From Yponomeuta sedellus (lineage: Eukaryota; Arthropoda; Insecta; Lepidoptera; Yponomeutidae), in the NCBI GenBank assembly GCA_934045075.1, contig OW203751.1, forward strand, positions 1,071,501-1,135,500: a stretch of 64,000 bases of DNA, given 5' to 3'. Each line of letters begins with the position of its first letter. The first letter of the stretch is position 1. Under the pieces are notes generated by a model that was given only the letters and a program-made list of their open reading frames with translations, was not told the origin of the DNA and searched no databases. Position numbers and translations under genes: made by a program. Below are positions 40,015 through 48,595 of this stretch, piece by piece.

Positions 40015-40398
40015 GGCCTGCGCAGACTAGGGACTTTTGTCCCCAAGGGCCAAAAGTCCCTGAATCGTAAAAAAATGTCCTCCGAGTACTTTTCACGGAT
40101 TCAACGGCTACGGTGTGCGGTTATTATTTGGTCCCCGGAAATTGAGTGTAGCGTGGAAGCTATAGAAGCAAATATTCTGAGATCACGTTGTATTGTAATT
40201 AATTTACATGAAGTTGAAAAATAAAAGGCGTTTTAAAAGAAGACACCGAACTTTGGTCCAGTCCGGTCTCGGTAACTTGAGGGACTTTTGTACGGGGTAC
40301 TTTTAGTCCTTCGTGTGCGTTATTCGATACAATTTATAAGAGATCTATATCGACGGACAAAAAAGTACCCGGGGGATAGTCCCTCGTCTGCGTAGGCC
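40015..40398. mobile_element. 384-bp MITE, TTTAA target duplication
   Basis: Ends GGCCTGCGCAGACTAGGGAC and GTCCCTCGTCTGCGTAGGCC are near-perfect complements. TTTAA flanks both sides (40010-40014, 40399-40403). Internal GGGACTTTTG motifs recur. TTAA-type flanks hint at piggyBac-like mobilisation, but the 5-bp flank leaves this open. Confidence 0.8.
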
Positions 40399-40529
40399 TT
40401 TAAGAAAAAAAACTTCAGCCTTTGCATCAACGTAGATAGATAAGCTCATTACGTGCTTATGAAGTGGTGTTATTTTGTTTTTATTTATCGACCGGATTTT
40501 AATAATTAGGTAGGATCCAATCTAATTTG

Positions 40530-40904
40530 GCTTAACGACTGCCATTATATGACAGCAGGCACCAACGGCTTAACGTGCCTTGCGAAGCACGGAAGCGCTC
40601 GGAAAAATGCCACTAGCGGTAGTAACGGGACGCTCACCCATCCCGTACCACCGCGCCTGTTGTTGCTTAACCAAGTGATTGATTCCAATCACTCGGTTCG
40701 CGTAGGCCACGAGCGCTTCAGCAGTCGTTAAGCCATGTCAGAGGCCTTATGGGCGGCTTGACAACTTCTGACAGTAAGACCCGCCACTGTCTTACAATCC
40801 TCCACCAACCCTGACTTGGCCCCCGTGGTGGAGTATGGCCTAACCTTCCTGCGATGCAGGAAGAGACCCGTGCCCCAGCAGTGGGGACATACAAGGGTTG
40901 ATAA
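40530..40904 (+). mobile_element. B1 SINE with inverted 5' half and 12-bp TSD
   Basis: 40530-40719 is the B 5' half in reverse (ending at the head GGCCACGAGCGCTTC); 40720-40904 is the B 3' half forward (AGCAGTCGTTAAGCC to ACAAGGGTTGATAA). The halves share GCAGTCGTTAAGC. CAATCTAATTTG flanks the whole at 40518-40529 and 40905-40916. One insertion event with 5' inversion. Confidence 0.93.
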
Positions 40905-41139
40905 CAATCTAATTTGAAATGAATAGATTCAGACTTAATTTCTAAATACATATCATGTTATGTGATTTTGTTTCGTTTTCTTTTTATTTATTGATCGAAT
41001 TTGTACTTATTTAAAGAATGAAAAAATAAATTAATTGAATAATGAATTGTATGTGTAATAACATAGATTTTAAACGACTGTTTACTAACAATATTGGACC
41101 TGAGTTGTCTGAATAAATAAAAATAAAAAATATAATTAC

Positions 41140-41205
41140 GTTGGTGCAGAGGCCATTCTAGATGGGTGAAGGAATCACTCGGACGCACTGCCTAGGTAAT
41201 CACGT
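41140..41205 (-). mobile_element. D SINE fragment
   Basis: CTAGATGGGTGAAGGAATCACTCGGACGC and CTGCCTAGG match the D 3' region. Confidence 0.6.
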
Positions 41206-41214
41206 CACATCTTA

Positions 41215-41616
41215 GTTAGAATATTTTCGGGCCTTAATCGCGTAGTAATTTATTGCTATTTTACCTCGACGTTTCGACGACGTTACAGTCATCGTGGTCA
41301 CGAGAAGACTGATGGCTGGCACCTGTTCGCATTTTCGGCTGATGAACCCTAATAGTGCTTTGTGATAGCTGATTGAGGGTAGTCTGAAACCCTCAATCAG
41401 CTATCACAAAGCACTATTAGTTTCAGACTACCCTCAATCAGCTATTTCATCAGGGTTCATCAGCCGAAAATGCGAACAGGTGCCAGCCATCAGTCTTCTC
41501 GTGACCACGATGACTGTAACGTCGTCGAAACGTCGAGGTAAAATAGCAATAGATTACTACGCGATTAAGCCTCGAAAATATTCTAACTATGTGTACAAGT
41601 CGCGAACGTTTAAAAC
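41215..41616. mobile_element. H foldback MITE, copy 3, near-perfect hairpin
   Basis: Left arm GTTAGAATATTTTCGGGCCT to GGCACCTGTTCGCATTTTCG; right arm is its complement from CGAAAATGCGAACAGGTGCC to AATATTCTAAC. The centre holds repeated CCCTCAATCAGCTATCACAA/TTGTGATAGCTGATTGAGGG blocks, so nearly all 375 bp folds back. Confidence 0.92.
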
Positions 41617-41634
41617 ACGTCACATTATATCATA

Positions 41635-41790
41635 TCGCACTAAATATTATAAAGGCGAATGTTTGTGACTGTGTATTTTCGTTACTTCTTGAGGTCTAAG
41701 CGGCTGGAGCGATTTTGATAGAATATGGTATGGAGTTGGCACCCTGGTAATAAGAACCTACTTACCGAACGTGAGAGATTTAAAATAATT
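41635..41790 (+). mobile_element. Helitron-like 5' fragment
   Basis: AATATTATAAAGGCGAATGT, GTTACTTCTTGAGGTCTAAG, GGAGCGATTTTGATAGAATA resemble the 5' region of common insect non-autonomous Helitrons. No 3' CTAG end found. Confidence 0.5.
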
Positions 41791-41794
41791 TAAT

Positions 41795-42118
41795 CATGTG
41801 GGTACAGCGATATCCATCCGATGTAAAACCTAACTGCAAAGTAGGTACTCAGGTCTGCATGTGGGTACAGCGATATCATTCCGATGTAAAACCTAACTCC
41901 AAAGTAGGTACTCGGGGCTGCAAGTGATGCAAATTACTTCAGCCAGATGTCGCTGCCTGTACGTAATACAGAGAGTATTGTAAAGAGGTTCGACATGTCA
42001 CTGATGCCGGTGAGTCGCCCATTAGTCGCCCTGTTGGGAGAGCGCTGGCACGGTTAGCCAGAAGTCGCGGGTCCGAGTCCCGGCATGGGTGGAATTTTTA
42101 GCCTCTATATAGGTTTTT
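41795..42118 (+). mobile_element. A SINE, full body and tRNA module
   Basis: Two partial repeats of the body start (CATGTGGGTACAGCGATATC at 41798 and 41858), then CAAGTGATGCAAATTACTTC, CGTAATACAGAGAGTATTG, tRNA module and TAGCCTCTATATAGG. Confidence 0.9.
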
Positions 42119-42205
42119 GAAAGCCTGGATTTACATAGACTACGTTTTACAGCGGGAAAATACCTTATTCCCATGGGAAAATCGATAAGCCGCGGGCAAT
42201 ACTGC

Positions 42206-42262
42206 AGGGCACAGCCAGTAGGCTTGCCCAGCACCTATATCGTCCTGACAGCTTTAGTCGGT
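42206..42262 (-). mobile_element. D SINE fragment
   Basis: GTAGGCTTGCCCAGCACCTA and CGTCCTGACAGCTTTAGTCGG. Confidence 0.7.
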
Positions 42263-42275
42263 CGAACGGTTTGAC

Positions 42276-42930
42276 ACTCGATATCATCCCTTGTAAGTCC
42301 TCACTGCTGGGGCACTGAGTGCTTAGTGCGAGTTTTTTAACTATTTGATCGCGTTAACGTAAACTCATATTTCTATGGCATCGAGGAAGCGCCACCTAGC
42401 GACAAGTATGGAAATTAAAATTGCTGAGTGCGAGTTGTAATGGTTTACGTTGAGAAGTGAACACGTTTACCAGCCAAAACACGAATAAACGCTAGTGCGA
42501 GTTGTACTGTGGCAGCGTTTTGCCAGTTCGAACGGTTAACTTACTCAATGCTCGATTAACGCGGTAGTAAAGTTATTCGATTGGATCTGTCAAACTCGCA
42601 CTAAGCACTCTGGTCTCTTCTTGCATAGCAGGAAGGTTAGGCCATACTCCACCACGGGGGCCAAGTCCGGGGTGGTGGAGGATTGTAAGACAGTGGCGGG
42701 CGGGCCTTAATATCAGAAGTTGTCAAGCCGCCCATAAGGCCTCTGACATGGCTTAACGACTGCCATTATATGGCAACCGGCACCAACGTCTTACGAAGCA
42801 CGGAAGCGCTCGGGAAAAATGCCACTAGCGGTAGTGATGGGACGGTCACCCATACAGCATCTGACCGCGCCTGTTGTTGCTTAACCTTAGTGATTGATTC
42901 CAATCATTCGGTTTCACTAGGCCACGAGAG
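42276..42930 (-). mobile_element. B1 SINE split by K MITE
   Basis: B tail 42276-42315 (ATATCATCCCTTGTAAGTCC...GGGGCAC) resumes at 42612 (GGTCTCTTCTTGCATAGCAG) and runs to the head GGTTTCACTAGGCCACGAG. Apart from K it is full length. Confidence 0.92.
42316..42611 (+). mobile_element. K MITE, copy 3, inserted in B
   Basis: GAGTGCTTAGTGCGAGTTTT to AAACTCGCACTAAGCACTCT. Compared with 7985-8293 it lacks a ~13-bp TACTCACTACTCA duplication near the right end. Dates K activity after this B insertion. Confidence 0.93.
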
Positions 42931-42943
42931 CTCAAGCTCTACT

Positions 42944-42977
42944 TCTTTTTCAGGCTATAATGTAGTCCACTGCTGGA
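42944..42977 (-). mobile_element. 34-bp RTE/C 3' tail with 11-bp TSD
   Basis: TTTTTCAGGCTATAATGTAG and TCCACTGCTGGA in reverse are the last bases of RTE/C. CAAGCTCTACT occurs at 42933-42943 and 42978-42988. Confidence 0.9.
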
Positions 42978-42988
42978 CAAGCTCTACT

Positions 42989-43331
42989 TACACCTTTGTA
43001 ACTTGGAATTGGCACAGAGTATAGTGTCATTATGCGTTCTCATGTAAGTGATTGGCGTTTTCACATTCGCAGACATGACTTCAATGATAATTCCATGAAT
43101 ACTAAATAAAAATATAATGACATCCTGTTAATCAGGATGTTAATGGCTTTATTGAGATTTTTCATTTGCATTCTTTTGTGTCCGTTTTAATATCCATAGT
43201 TATTGTTTATTTTATTTAAATAGGACAACCAACAGGCGATACAACAATACAGTTACAGAGAAAAAAATATACACACACTCACACAAATAACACGATAATT
43301 GCTCACCCACAACATGCATGTAAAAATCAAC
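42989..43331. other. Unassigned AT-rich spacer
   Basis: ACATCCTGTTAATCAGGATGT at 43121 is a short foldback. No gene. Confidence 0.4.
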
Positions 43332-43343
43332 AAACTGTAATAT

Positions 43344-43710
43344 GTTATGTTATCAACCCTTGTATGTCCCCACTGCTGGGGCACGGGTCTCTTCCTGCAT
43401 CGCAGGAAGGTTAGGCCATGCTCCACCACGGGGGCCAAATCCGGGTTGGTGGAGGATTGTAAGACAGTGGTGGGCCTTACTGTTAGAAGTTATCAAGCCG
43501 CCCATAAGGCCTTTGACATGGCTTAACGACTGCCATTATATGACAGCCGGCACCAACGGCTTAACGTGCCTTGCGAAGCACGGAAGCGCTCGGAAAAATG
43601 CCACTAGCGGTAGTCACGGGACGCTCACCCATCCTGTACCTGACCGCGCCTGTTGTTGCTTAAACAAGTGATTGATTCCAATCACTCGGTTCGCCCAGGC
43701 CACGAGCGCG
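43344..43710 (-). mobile_element. B1 SINE, full length, 12-bp TSD
   Basis: Reverse B from the tail (GTTATCAACCCTTGTATGTC) to the head (GGTTCGCCCAGGCCACGAGC). AAACTGTAATAT flanks it at 43332-43343 and 43711-43722. Nearly identical to 54112-54478, so both are young. A good reference copy: 367 bp. Confidence 0.95.
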
Positions 43711-43764
43711 AAACTGTAATATATTATATGTTAATCCAATTTAAAGATAATAATATAAATATAC

Positions 43765-43975
43765 AGGGTGTCCCACGGCTATGCCACATGGAGGGAAAGT
43801 ACCTTTAATATTGTAGATGGAACATTTTACTGAAAGAAGACATTATTTTAATTTCAAAAACAATCTAAACTGCATTCATAGATTTTTAAATAATTACCCG
43901 GTTGAACCGGGAATCGAACCCGCTACACAAGAAAAAAATTACCCTGTAGCTTTATCACACCGATCGGAAAGCTTC
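43765..43975. mobile_element. Possible DNA element with tRNA-like remnant
   Basis: ACAGGGTGTCCCACGGCTAT at the left is a frequent transposon-end motif in insects. At 43905-43975 the minus strand has AGCGGGTTCGATTCCCGGTT, a box-B-like sequence. Neither is complete. Confidence 0.35.
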
Positions 43976-44659
43976 ATCATAAGGATTATTTTTTGCTAAA
44001 TAACATACTATCAGAAATGAAAGGAAGACCATGAATTTTAAGACTTAATTTGTTTGCGTACAGATGTTATTGTACGACACACGCACCGTACTTACTATTA
44101 GGTACTTATACTACGCCTTCAGTGTAGGTACAGTGCTACACAAGAAATAAGTCTCGCGGATGTACCTGCGCAGATGACCAAATGTTGGATGTGCGGCAAG
44201 TTGATCGACCAATCAGATAGTTTCATTTTATGGCAGGCCGCGCGCCTTTGTCGCTATTGGTTGATTCAACGTCATCGATGCAGGTGACTATTAGTTTGGC
44301 AATAGTAGCGTGAGCGAAATAGGTAGCGCTACTGCGGCAATCAATTCTGCACCTTAACCGTATCGGTTAAAGATCATGTTGAATGTACTTATAGCTTCGG
44401 GTACTTTCGTTACACTTCTTCCTAGTCTGCGCGAACGTAGATTCCCGAAGGGACTTTTATGATGTGTAATACTGTATCTACACAATTTTTTTTTGCGTTT
44501 ATGTACATTGCGTTTCTATTTTTATTTTATTTTTTTTATCTCCGGTTTCATTTGCAATCTGCCTTTAGGCCTTCAGCAATTTGTGTATGTGTGGTCTGTG
44601 GCGTGTGCAGTGTAAGCCCAGTGGCCTAACTGCTTCATCAAATTCAACTCTTATGTTTT
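43976..44659. other. Unassigned; promoter-like stretch
   Basis: GACCAATCAGATAG at 44208 and CTATTGGTTGATTC at 44255 are facing CCAAT-type motifs around a GC-rich patch (GGCAGGCCGCGCGCC). No attached gene was found, so a promoter is only a possibility. Confidence 0.25.
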
Positions 44660-44930
44660 AATGGCTATTTAGCATGTCCTAAGGAATTTTCCATTTCAGC
44701 CTCCGCTGAGTAGTTTTTGGATCCAAAAGATTGGTTGCCAGTTTATTTGGATGGTTACAGATTCTATCTCTAAAGCCTCAAGTCTTTGTGTGGTTTCTTC
44801 CTTGATTGTTGGGATCTATAGGTCCTTATGTAGTGACTCATTGGTGACAAACCATGGTGCATTTGTGATAACGCGGAGCATTTTTGATTGGAATCTTTGA
44901 AGGATTTCAATGTTTGAGTTTGCCGCCGTT
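44660..44930 (-). pseudogene. Jockey-type LINE ORF2 C-terminal remnant
   Basis: Minus strand encodes SNIEILQRFQSKMLRVITNA, PWFVTNESLHKDL, a stop, then IPTIKEETTQRLEALEI. This RFQSK...NAPWFV...LHKDL string is characteristic of jockey-clade LINE ORF2 C-termini. Followed by stops and unalignable sequence. Inactive fragment. Confidence 0.85.
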
Positions 44931-45039
44931 TTTATTTCGTTTTTATTGACAGGCTCGTTTTTTTTTCGCTCTCTCGATAAGTAGGTATAGATTTAAACAA
45001 TACTTCCTCGAACACATCGAATTGTCATTATAAAACCAT

Positions 45040-45200
45040 AAACTTATTAACCGAGCCCCGGTCAGCCGCGTCTGGCCGCCGCGCTACGTCGCAGCCAGTG
45101 GATGTTGCGTGAAACCGGCGCGCGCGCATTGCGGCCAAGGGCGAGTCGGCGCGCGCGATTGGCTCTTCTCGGCGTCCCAGATTGTGTGCTACGAAACGGC
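45040..45200. other. GC/CpG-rich patch, unassigned
   Basis: GGCGCGCGCGCATTGCGG and GTCGGCGCGCGCGATTGGC. Open frames on both strands, no domain. Possibly a transposon piece or promoter remnant. Confidence 0.3.
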
Positions 45201-45303
45201 GGTTTTCCGAGATGTAACGCATTAACTGTGCCTATTATGACTTTGAGCTGTTTATTATATATTTATATTTATATAAGTGTTTGTGTATGTACGTATAATT
45301 ACT

Positions 45304-45540
45304 GTTGCGGTCTCGGCCTAGAGAATAGCACCAACCCAATTCTTCCCGCGGGTGTCGTAAAAGGCGACTAAGGGACACAAACGGGGGGTGGGCAGCAGCG
45401 CCCCATACAGTACAATTCCACCAAACTGCGATCCCCAACCCGCATGCCCAGCGTGGGGATTACCCTCTATGATAGCACAACGTGGCGCTCTTTAGGAGAG
45501 GGCTACGTCCAGCAGTGGAATAATATAGCCTGAAGAAGAT
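45304..45540 (+). mobile_element. C SINE
   Basis: GCGGTCTCGGCCTAGAGAAT to GTGGAATAATATAGCCTGAAGAAG. The middle has a short deletion after GCGTGGGGATTACC. Confidence 0.9.
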
Positions 45541-45556
45541 TGATTCATTTCATTTC

Positions 45557-45650
45557 CACAGCTTAGTCGACCTAGACAGGAAAGACTAGTCAATACGTGC
45601 GTAGCCAACCAAGACGGTGGTTTCCTCACGATGTTTTCTTACGCCGTCGC
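45557..45650 (-). mobile_element. D SINE fragment
   Basis: ACAGCTTAGTCGACCTAGAC to CCTCACGATGTTTTCTTACG. Confidence 0.8.
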
Positions 45651-45749
45651 TCCGATATACAGTGTGTTTAGTATATGACGCGTGCGTGTAATTTAAGCTA
45701 TAACTGAGGTCAAACAAAAACTTATTTACGGTTTATATCCATTATATTC

Positions 45750-45940
45750 ATTTTAATGCACTAACCCGTGCTAAGGACAATATTAATTAGAGGCTAAAAA
45801 TTCCACCCATGCCGGGATTCGAACCCGCGACCTCTGGCTATCCGTGCCAGCGCTCTTTTCAACTGAGCTAATGGGTGACTCACCGACATCAGTGAAATTT
45901 CGAACCTCTACAATATTCTCTGTATTACGTACATGCCTTG
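45750..45940 (-). mobile_element. A SINE, tRNA module with linker
   Basis: TTTAATGCACTAACCCGTGC, tail, tRNA module (GGGATTCGAACCCGCGACC; CAACTGAGCTAATGGG) and body to CTGTATTACGTACA. Confidence 0.88.
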
Positions 45941-46239
45941 ATCGTCCCCGGATGCAGGGCCGATGTGGAAGATTTAGTGGAGCACATTCAAAGACGAGAG
46001 GTTTTTTAATTGGCAATTTTGTTCCGATTCAACAATATATAATTGCCTTGGTTACCTTAGTACAATTATGAATACACAGATGGCGATAGATGCTTTAATT
46101 ACAATGACTTGCAAAAGATGGCGCTGTCGTTAGACAAGCCTGACGGCGACGACGTATAATTATTTCTATTTATTTATTTATTTATTTATTTATCTATGTA
46201 TTGTCGTTTGTGTAGGTTTATCATAATTGTTATTGTTCA
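45941..46239. other. Unassigned spacer
   Basis: A plus frame at the start (GRCGRFSGAHSKTRGFLIGN) is open for ~45 codons but unrecognised. ACAGATGGCGATAG and AAAAGATGGCGCTG are short related motifs. (TTTA)n at 46167-46195. Confidence 0.35.
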
Positions 46240-46285
46240 GCGTGTTAAAGTGTTCTCTATCTATCTATCTATCTATCTATCTATA
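46240..46285 (+). repeat. E tail with (CTAT)n
   Basis: TTAAAGTGTTCTCTATCTATC is the E end plus tetranucleotide tail, without the rest of E. Confidence 0.75.
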
Positions 46286-46433
46286 GCACATTTTTCACTT
46301 TTCACTGCATAAATATAATTTATAACCTTTTTCTTTGATATTTTCCGTTAAATTCGTTTCGTATTTGTTTAGTGTTTTGTGCACAAAACACACACATGTG
46401 TTTTAGATAATTACCTATGTCGTATTTCCGTCG

Positions 46434-46556
46434 TAAGGTTGCCTGGAAGAAATCGCTTTTGGCAATAAGGCCGCCAATTGTACTTTGTATCTTTACATGT
46501 TTTTTAATATGTGCTCTGGTGTACAATAAAGAATATTCTTATCTTATGGCTAGATC
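46434..46556 (+). mobile_element. E retroposon 3' end
   Basis: AAGGTTGCCTGGAAGAAATC, GCAATAAGGCCGCCAATTGT, then ACAATAAAGAATATTCTTAT. Confidence 0.9.
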
Positions 46557-46626
46557 TGGGATTGCCACACTTTGCCTCATAGTTGGGTCATTGTACGTAT
46601 CACGCGCTGATGTATGTTAGTACTTC

Positions 46627-46700
46627 AGACACTAGGGTTTCCTCACGATGTTTTCCTTCACAGTGAGCGAGTGGCATTGCTACTATAACCTTAAAAATAC
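46627..46700 (-). mobile_element. D SINE fragment
   Basis: GGGTTTCCTCACGATGTTTT and CAGTGAGCGAGTGGCATTGC. Confidence 0.72.
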
Positions 46701-46738
46701 ATAATTAAATTTGAATTATTTCCTACTTTAGCTTTTTA

Positions 46739-47117
46739 TTGCGCTTTGAATCGCTCGTAGCCCCGGCTGCCTGAGTGATCTTAAACGATCACGAAGGTCA
46801 AGCAACATAGAGCGCGTTCAGTGCATGGATGGAAGACCGTCTATGACTAACGCTAGTGGCATTTTTCCGAGCGGTTCCGTGCTTCGCAAGGCACGTTAAG
46901 CAGTCGGTGCCGGCTGCCGTCAATAGATGGCAGTCGTTAAGCCACTACCCAAGTCAGAGGCCTTAGGGCGGCTTGAAAACTTCTGACAGTAACCAGCCAC
47001 TAGTCTTGCAAGCCTCCACCAATCCGGACCTGGCCCCCGTGGTGGAGTATGGCCTATACCTTCCTCAGGGAAGAGACCAATGTCCCTCGGTGGGGACATA
47101 ATGGGTTGATGATGATG
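46739..47117 (+). mobile_element. B2 SINE, full length, 11-bp TSD
   Basis: From TTGCGCTTTGAATCGCTCGT through CCGGCTGCCTGAGTGATCTT and the 5S-like CATGGATGGAAGACCG to GGACATAATGGGTTGATGAT. TTAGCTTTTTA flanks at 46728-46738 and 47118-47128. Shows the B2 subfamily retroposed with its own head. Confidence 0.92.
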
Positions 47118-47128
47118 TTAGCTTTTTA

Positions 47129-47291
47129 CAGGGTTACCGGTTAAATCGATGATCATTTCGCATTCGAAATTATCGGTTTTACGGGTTAACTAGAGTTAAA
47201 TGAGCCAACCCGGGCTGACGCAAGTGAGCCTAAGTACCTATTTTAAATTGATTAAAATCTTTGTCTTGTACTTTTCAATACGCCTAATCTG
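47129..47291. other. Unassigned spacer
   Basis: TACCGGTTAAATCGAT and TACGGGTTAAC are the only notable text. Confidence 0.35.
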
Positions 47292-47835
47292 TCTATATAA
47301 ATAAAATTCAAAGTCCTTACTGACTGACTCACTCATCAACGCCCACCCCAAGCCGCAGGACCTAGGAAGCTGTAATTTTGCACAGAGGTTCTATATATAA
47401 TGTAGGCAAGGAATAAGATCGGATTTTTGAAATTCAACCACTAAGGGGGCGGAAAGGGTTGCCAAAATGTATAAGGGGGGGGGGTATAAAGAATCTTGTC
47501 TAATTTTCTTGAAACTTAAATTAAATACTCTCCTACACAATTGATTGAACACGTGTTTCCGCCGTTTTTTTATATTTAACACTTAACATAACATTTACAT
47601 ACAGGCACATTCATTGCGTCTGGTCCCTCACTAGGATGTCCACCTGTGTCGTGGGATCCAGAAACAGCGACATCACAAACATGTAAACATCCAAGACCTG
47701 GGGTTTTTTTTGTTCCCAGCCGGGTTTCGAACCGAGGACCTCTTACATGGCTACGCCACAGAGGTCGTACTTAAGGGAGTGAACAGGGTTGCGAAAACTA
47801 AAGTCCACGCGGACCGAGTCGCGGGCAAAAGCTAG
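47292..47835 (+). mobile_element. Helitron, non-autonomous, with I SINE inside
   Basis: 5' TCTATATAAATAAAATTCAA; 3' GAGTCGCGGGCAAAAGCTAG followed by T. The AAAGTCCACGCGGACCGAGTCGC segment before the CTAG end is the usual lepidopteran Helitron subterminal stem. About 180 bp of it is an inserted I SINE. Confidence 0.8.
47597..47776 (-). mobile_element. I SINE in the Helitron
   Basis: Reverse I: GTCTGGTCCCTCACTAGGAT, ACATGTAAACATCCAAGACC, TTCCCAGCCGGGTTTCGAAC and CTACGCCACAGAGGTCG. The anticodon-arm part is shortened. Confidence 0.87.
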
Positions 47836-48052
47836 TACTCTATAAGGGCATAAAAGATACATCTGATCTATTGTACTCTAAAGATGGCACAGAATGCAGC
47901 TCCTATCGCATTTGTAGGTTATTCGATTATCCTATTCAAAGTCGTAGAGGAAATAATACTCGTCCTCCATTACGTAAGGCAGAGATACAAGGGCCTATCA
48001 GAGAATAAACGCACGGCAAATGAACACGGAATGGTTCAGTAAAAAAGGCTAC
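47836..48052. other. Unassigned spacer
   Basis: No gene or recognised repeat. Confidence 0.35.
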
Positions 48053-48200
48053 TTCATACAGAGAGAATTGTAAAGAGGTTCCAAATTTTACTGATACCGT
48101 TAGTCGCCCATTAGATCAGTTGGAAGAGCGCTGGCACGGTTAGCCAGAGGTCGCGGGTTCGAGTCCCAGGTGGAATTTTTATTCAAATAGGATTTTAAAT
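48053..48200 (+). mobile_element. A SINE tRNA module
   Basis: TACAGAGAGAATTGTAAAGA body end, GTCGCCCATTAGATCAGTTG module, and GGGTTCGAGTCCCAGG with a small deletion in the acceptor arm. Confidence 0.87.
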
Positions 48201-48209
48201 AAGTTCGCT

Positions 48210-48394
48210 CTTATGGACGGCTTGATAAATTCTGTCAGCAGTGTCATTGTAAAACAGTGGCGGGTTAAGACCCGCCACTGTTTTACAATCCTGCACCAAC
48301 CCGGATTTGGCCCCCCGTGGTGGAGCATGGCCTAACCTTCCTGCGATGCAGGAAGAGACCCGTGCCCCAGCAGTGGGGACTTACAAGGATTGAA
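48210..48394 (+). mobile_element. B1 SINE 3' part with internal hairpin
   Basis: TATGGACGGCTTGATAAATT to GGGGACTTACAAGGATTG. At 48246-48289 a B segment (ACAGTGGCGGGT) is present in both orientations as a perfect 20-bp-arm hairpin. Confidence 0.88.
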
Positions 48395-48399
48395 AAGCA

Positions 48400-48500
48400 A
48401 AAAAGAAATAAAGTTAAACTAGGTGTCCATTTCAAAATCTAGATCATTTTGGAGAAATAATAGACAAGAAAATCCAAACTAAGTCTTTTCATACATACAT
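48400..48500 (-). mobile_element. F LINE 3' UTR fragment
   Basis: AAACTAGGTGTCCATTTCAA, CTAGATCATTTTGGAGAAAT and AACTAAGTCTTTTC. Confidence 0.82.
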
Positions 48501-48595
48501 TCATCCATACATACAAAATCTCACCATGATCGTAGATCAAGCCGCTTAGTTGACAACGAAAACACAAAATAAGAAAGTTACTGATTCTACTATTT

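Noticed and set aside
43342..43671. 109-codon frame (GARVSSCIAGRLGHAPPRGP) and its many relatives
   Set aside because: These are anti-sense reads of B SINEs; the same peptide recurs wherever B lies.
43400..43710. B heads as true 5S rRNA genes
   Set aside because: Only the internal promoter region resembles 5S; the flanking stems do not, and the unit continues into a SINE body.
44200..44280. Gene promoter with paired CCAAT motifs
   Set aside because: No transcript, TATA or coding exon can be attached; kept only as a note.
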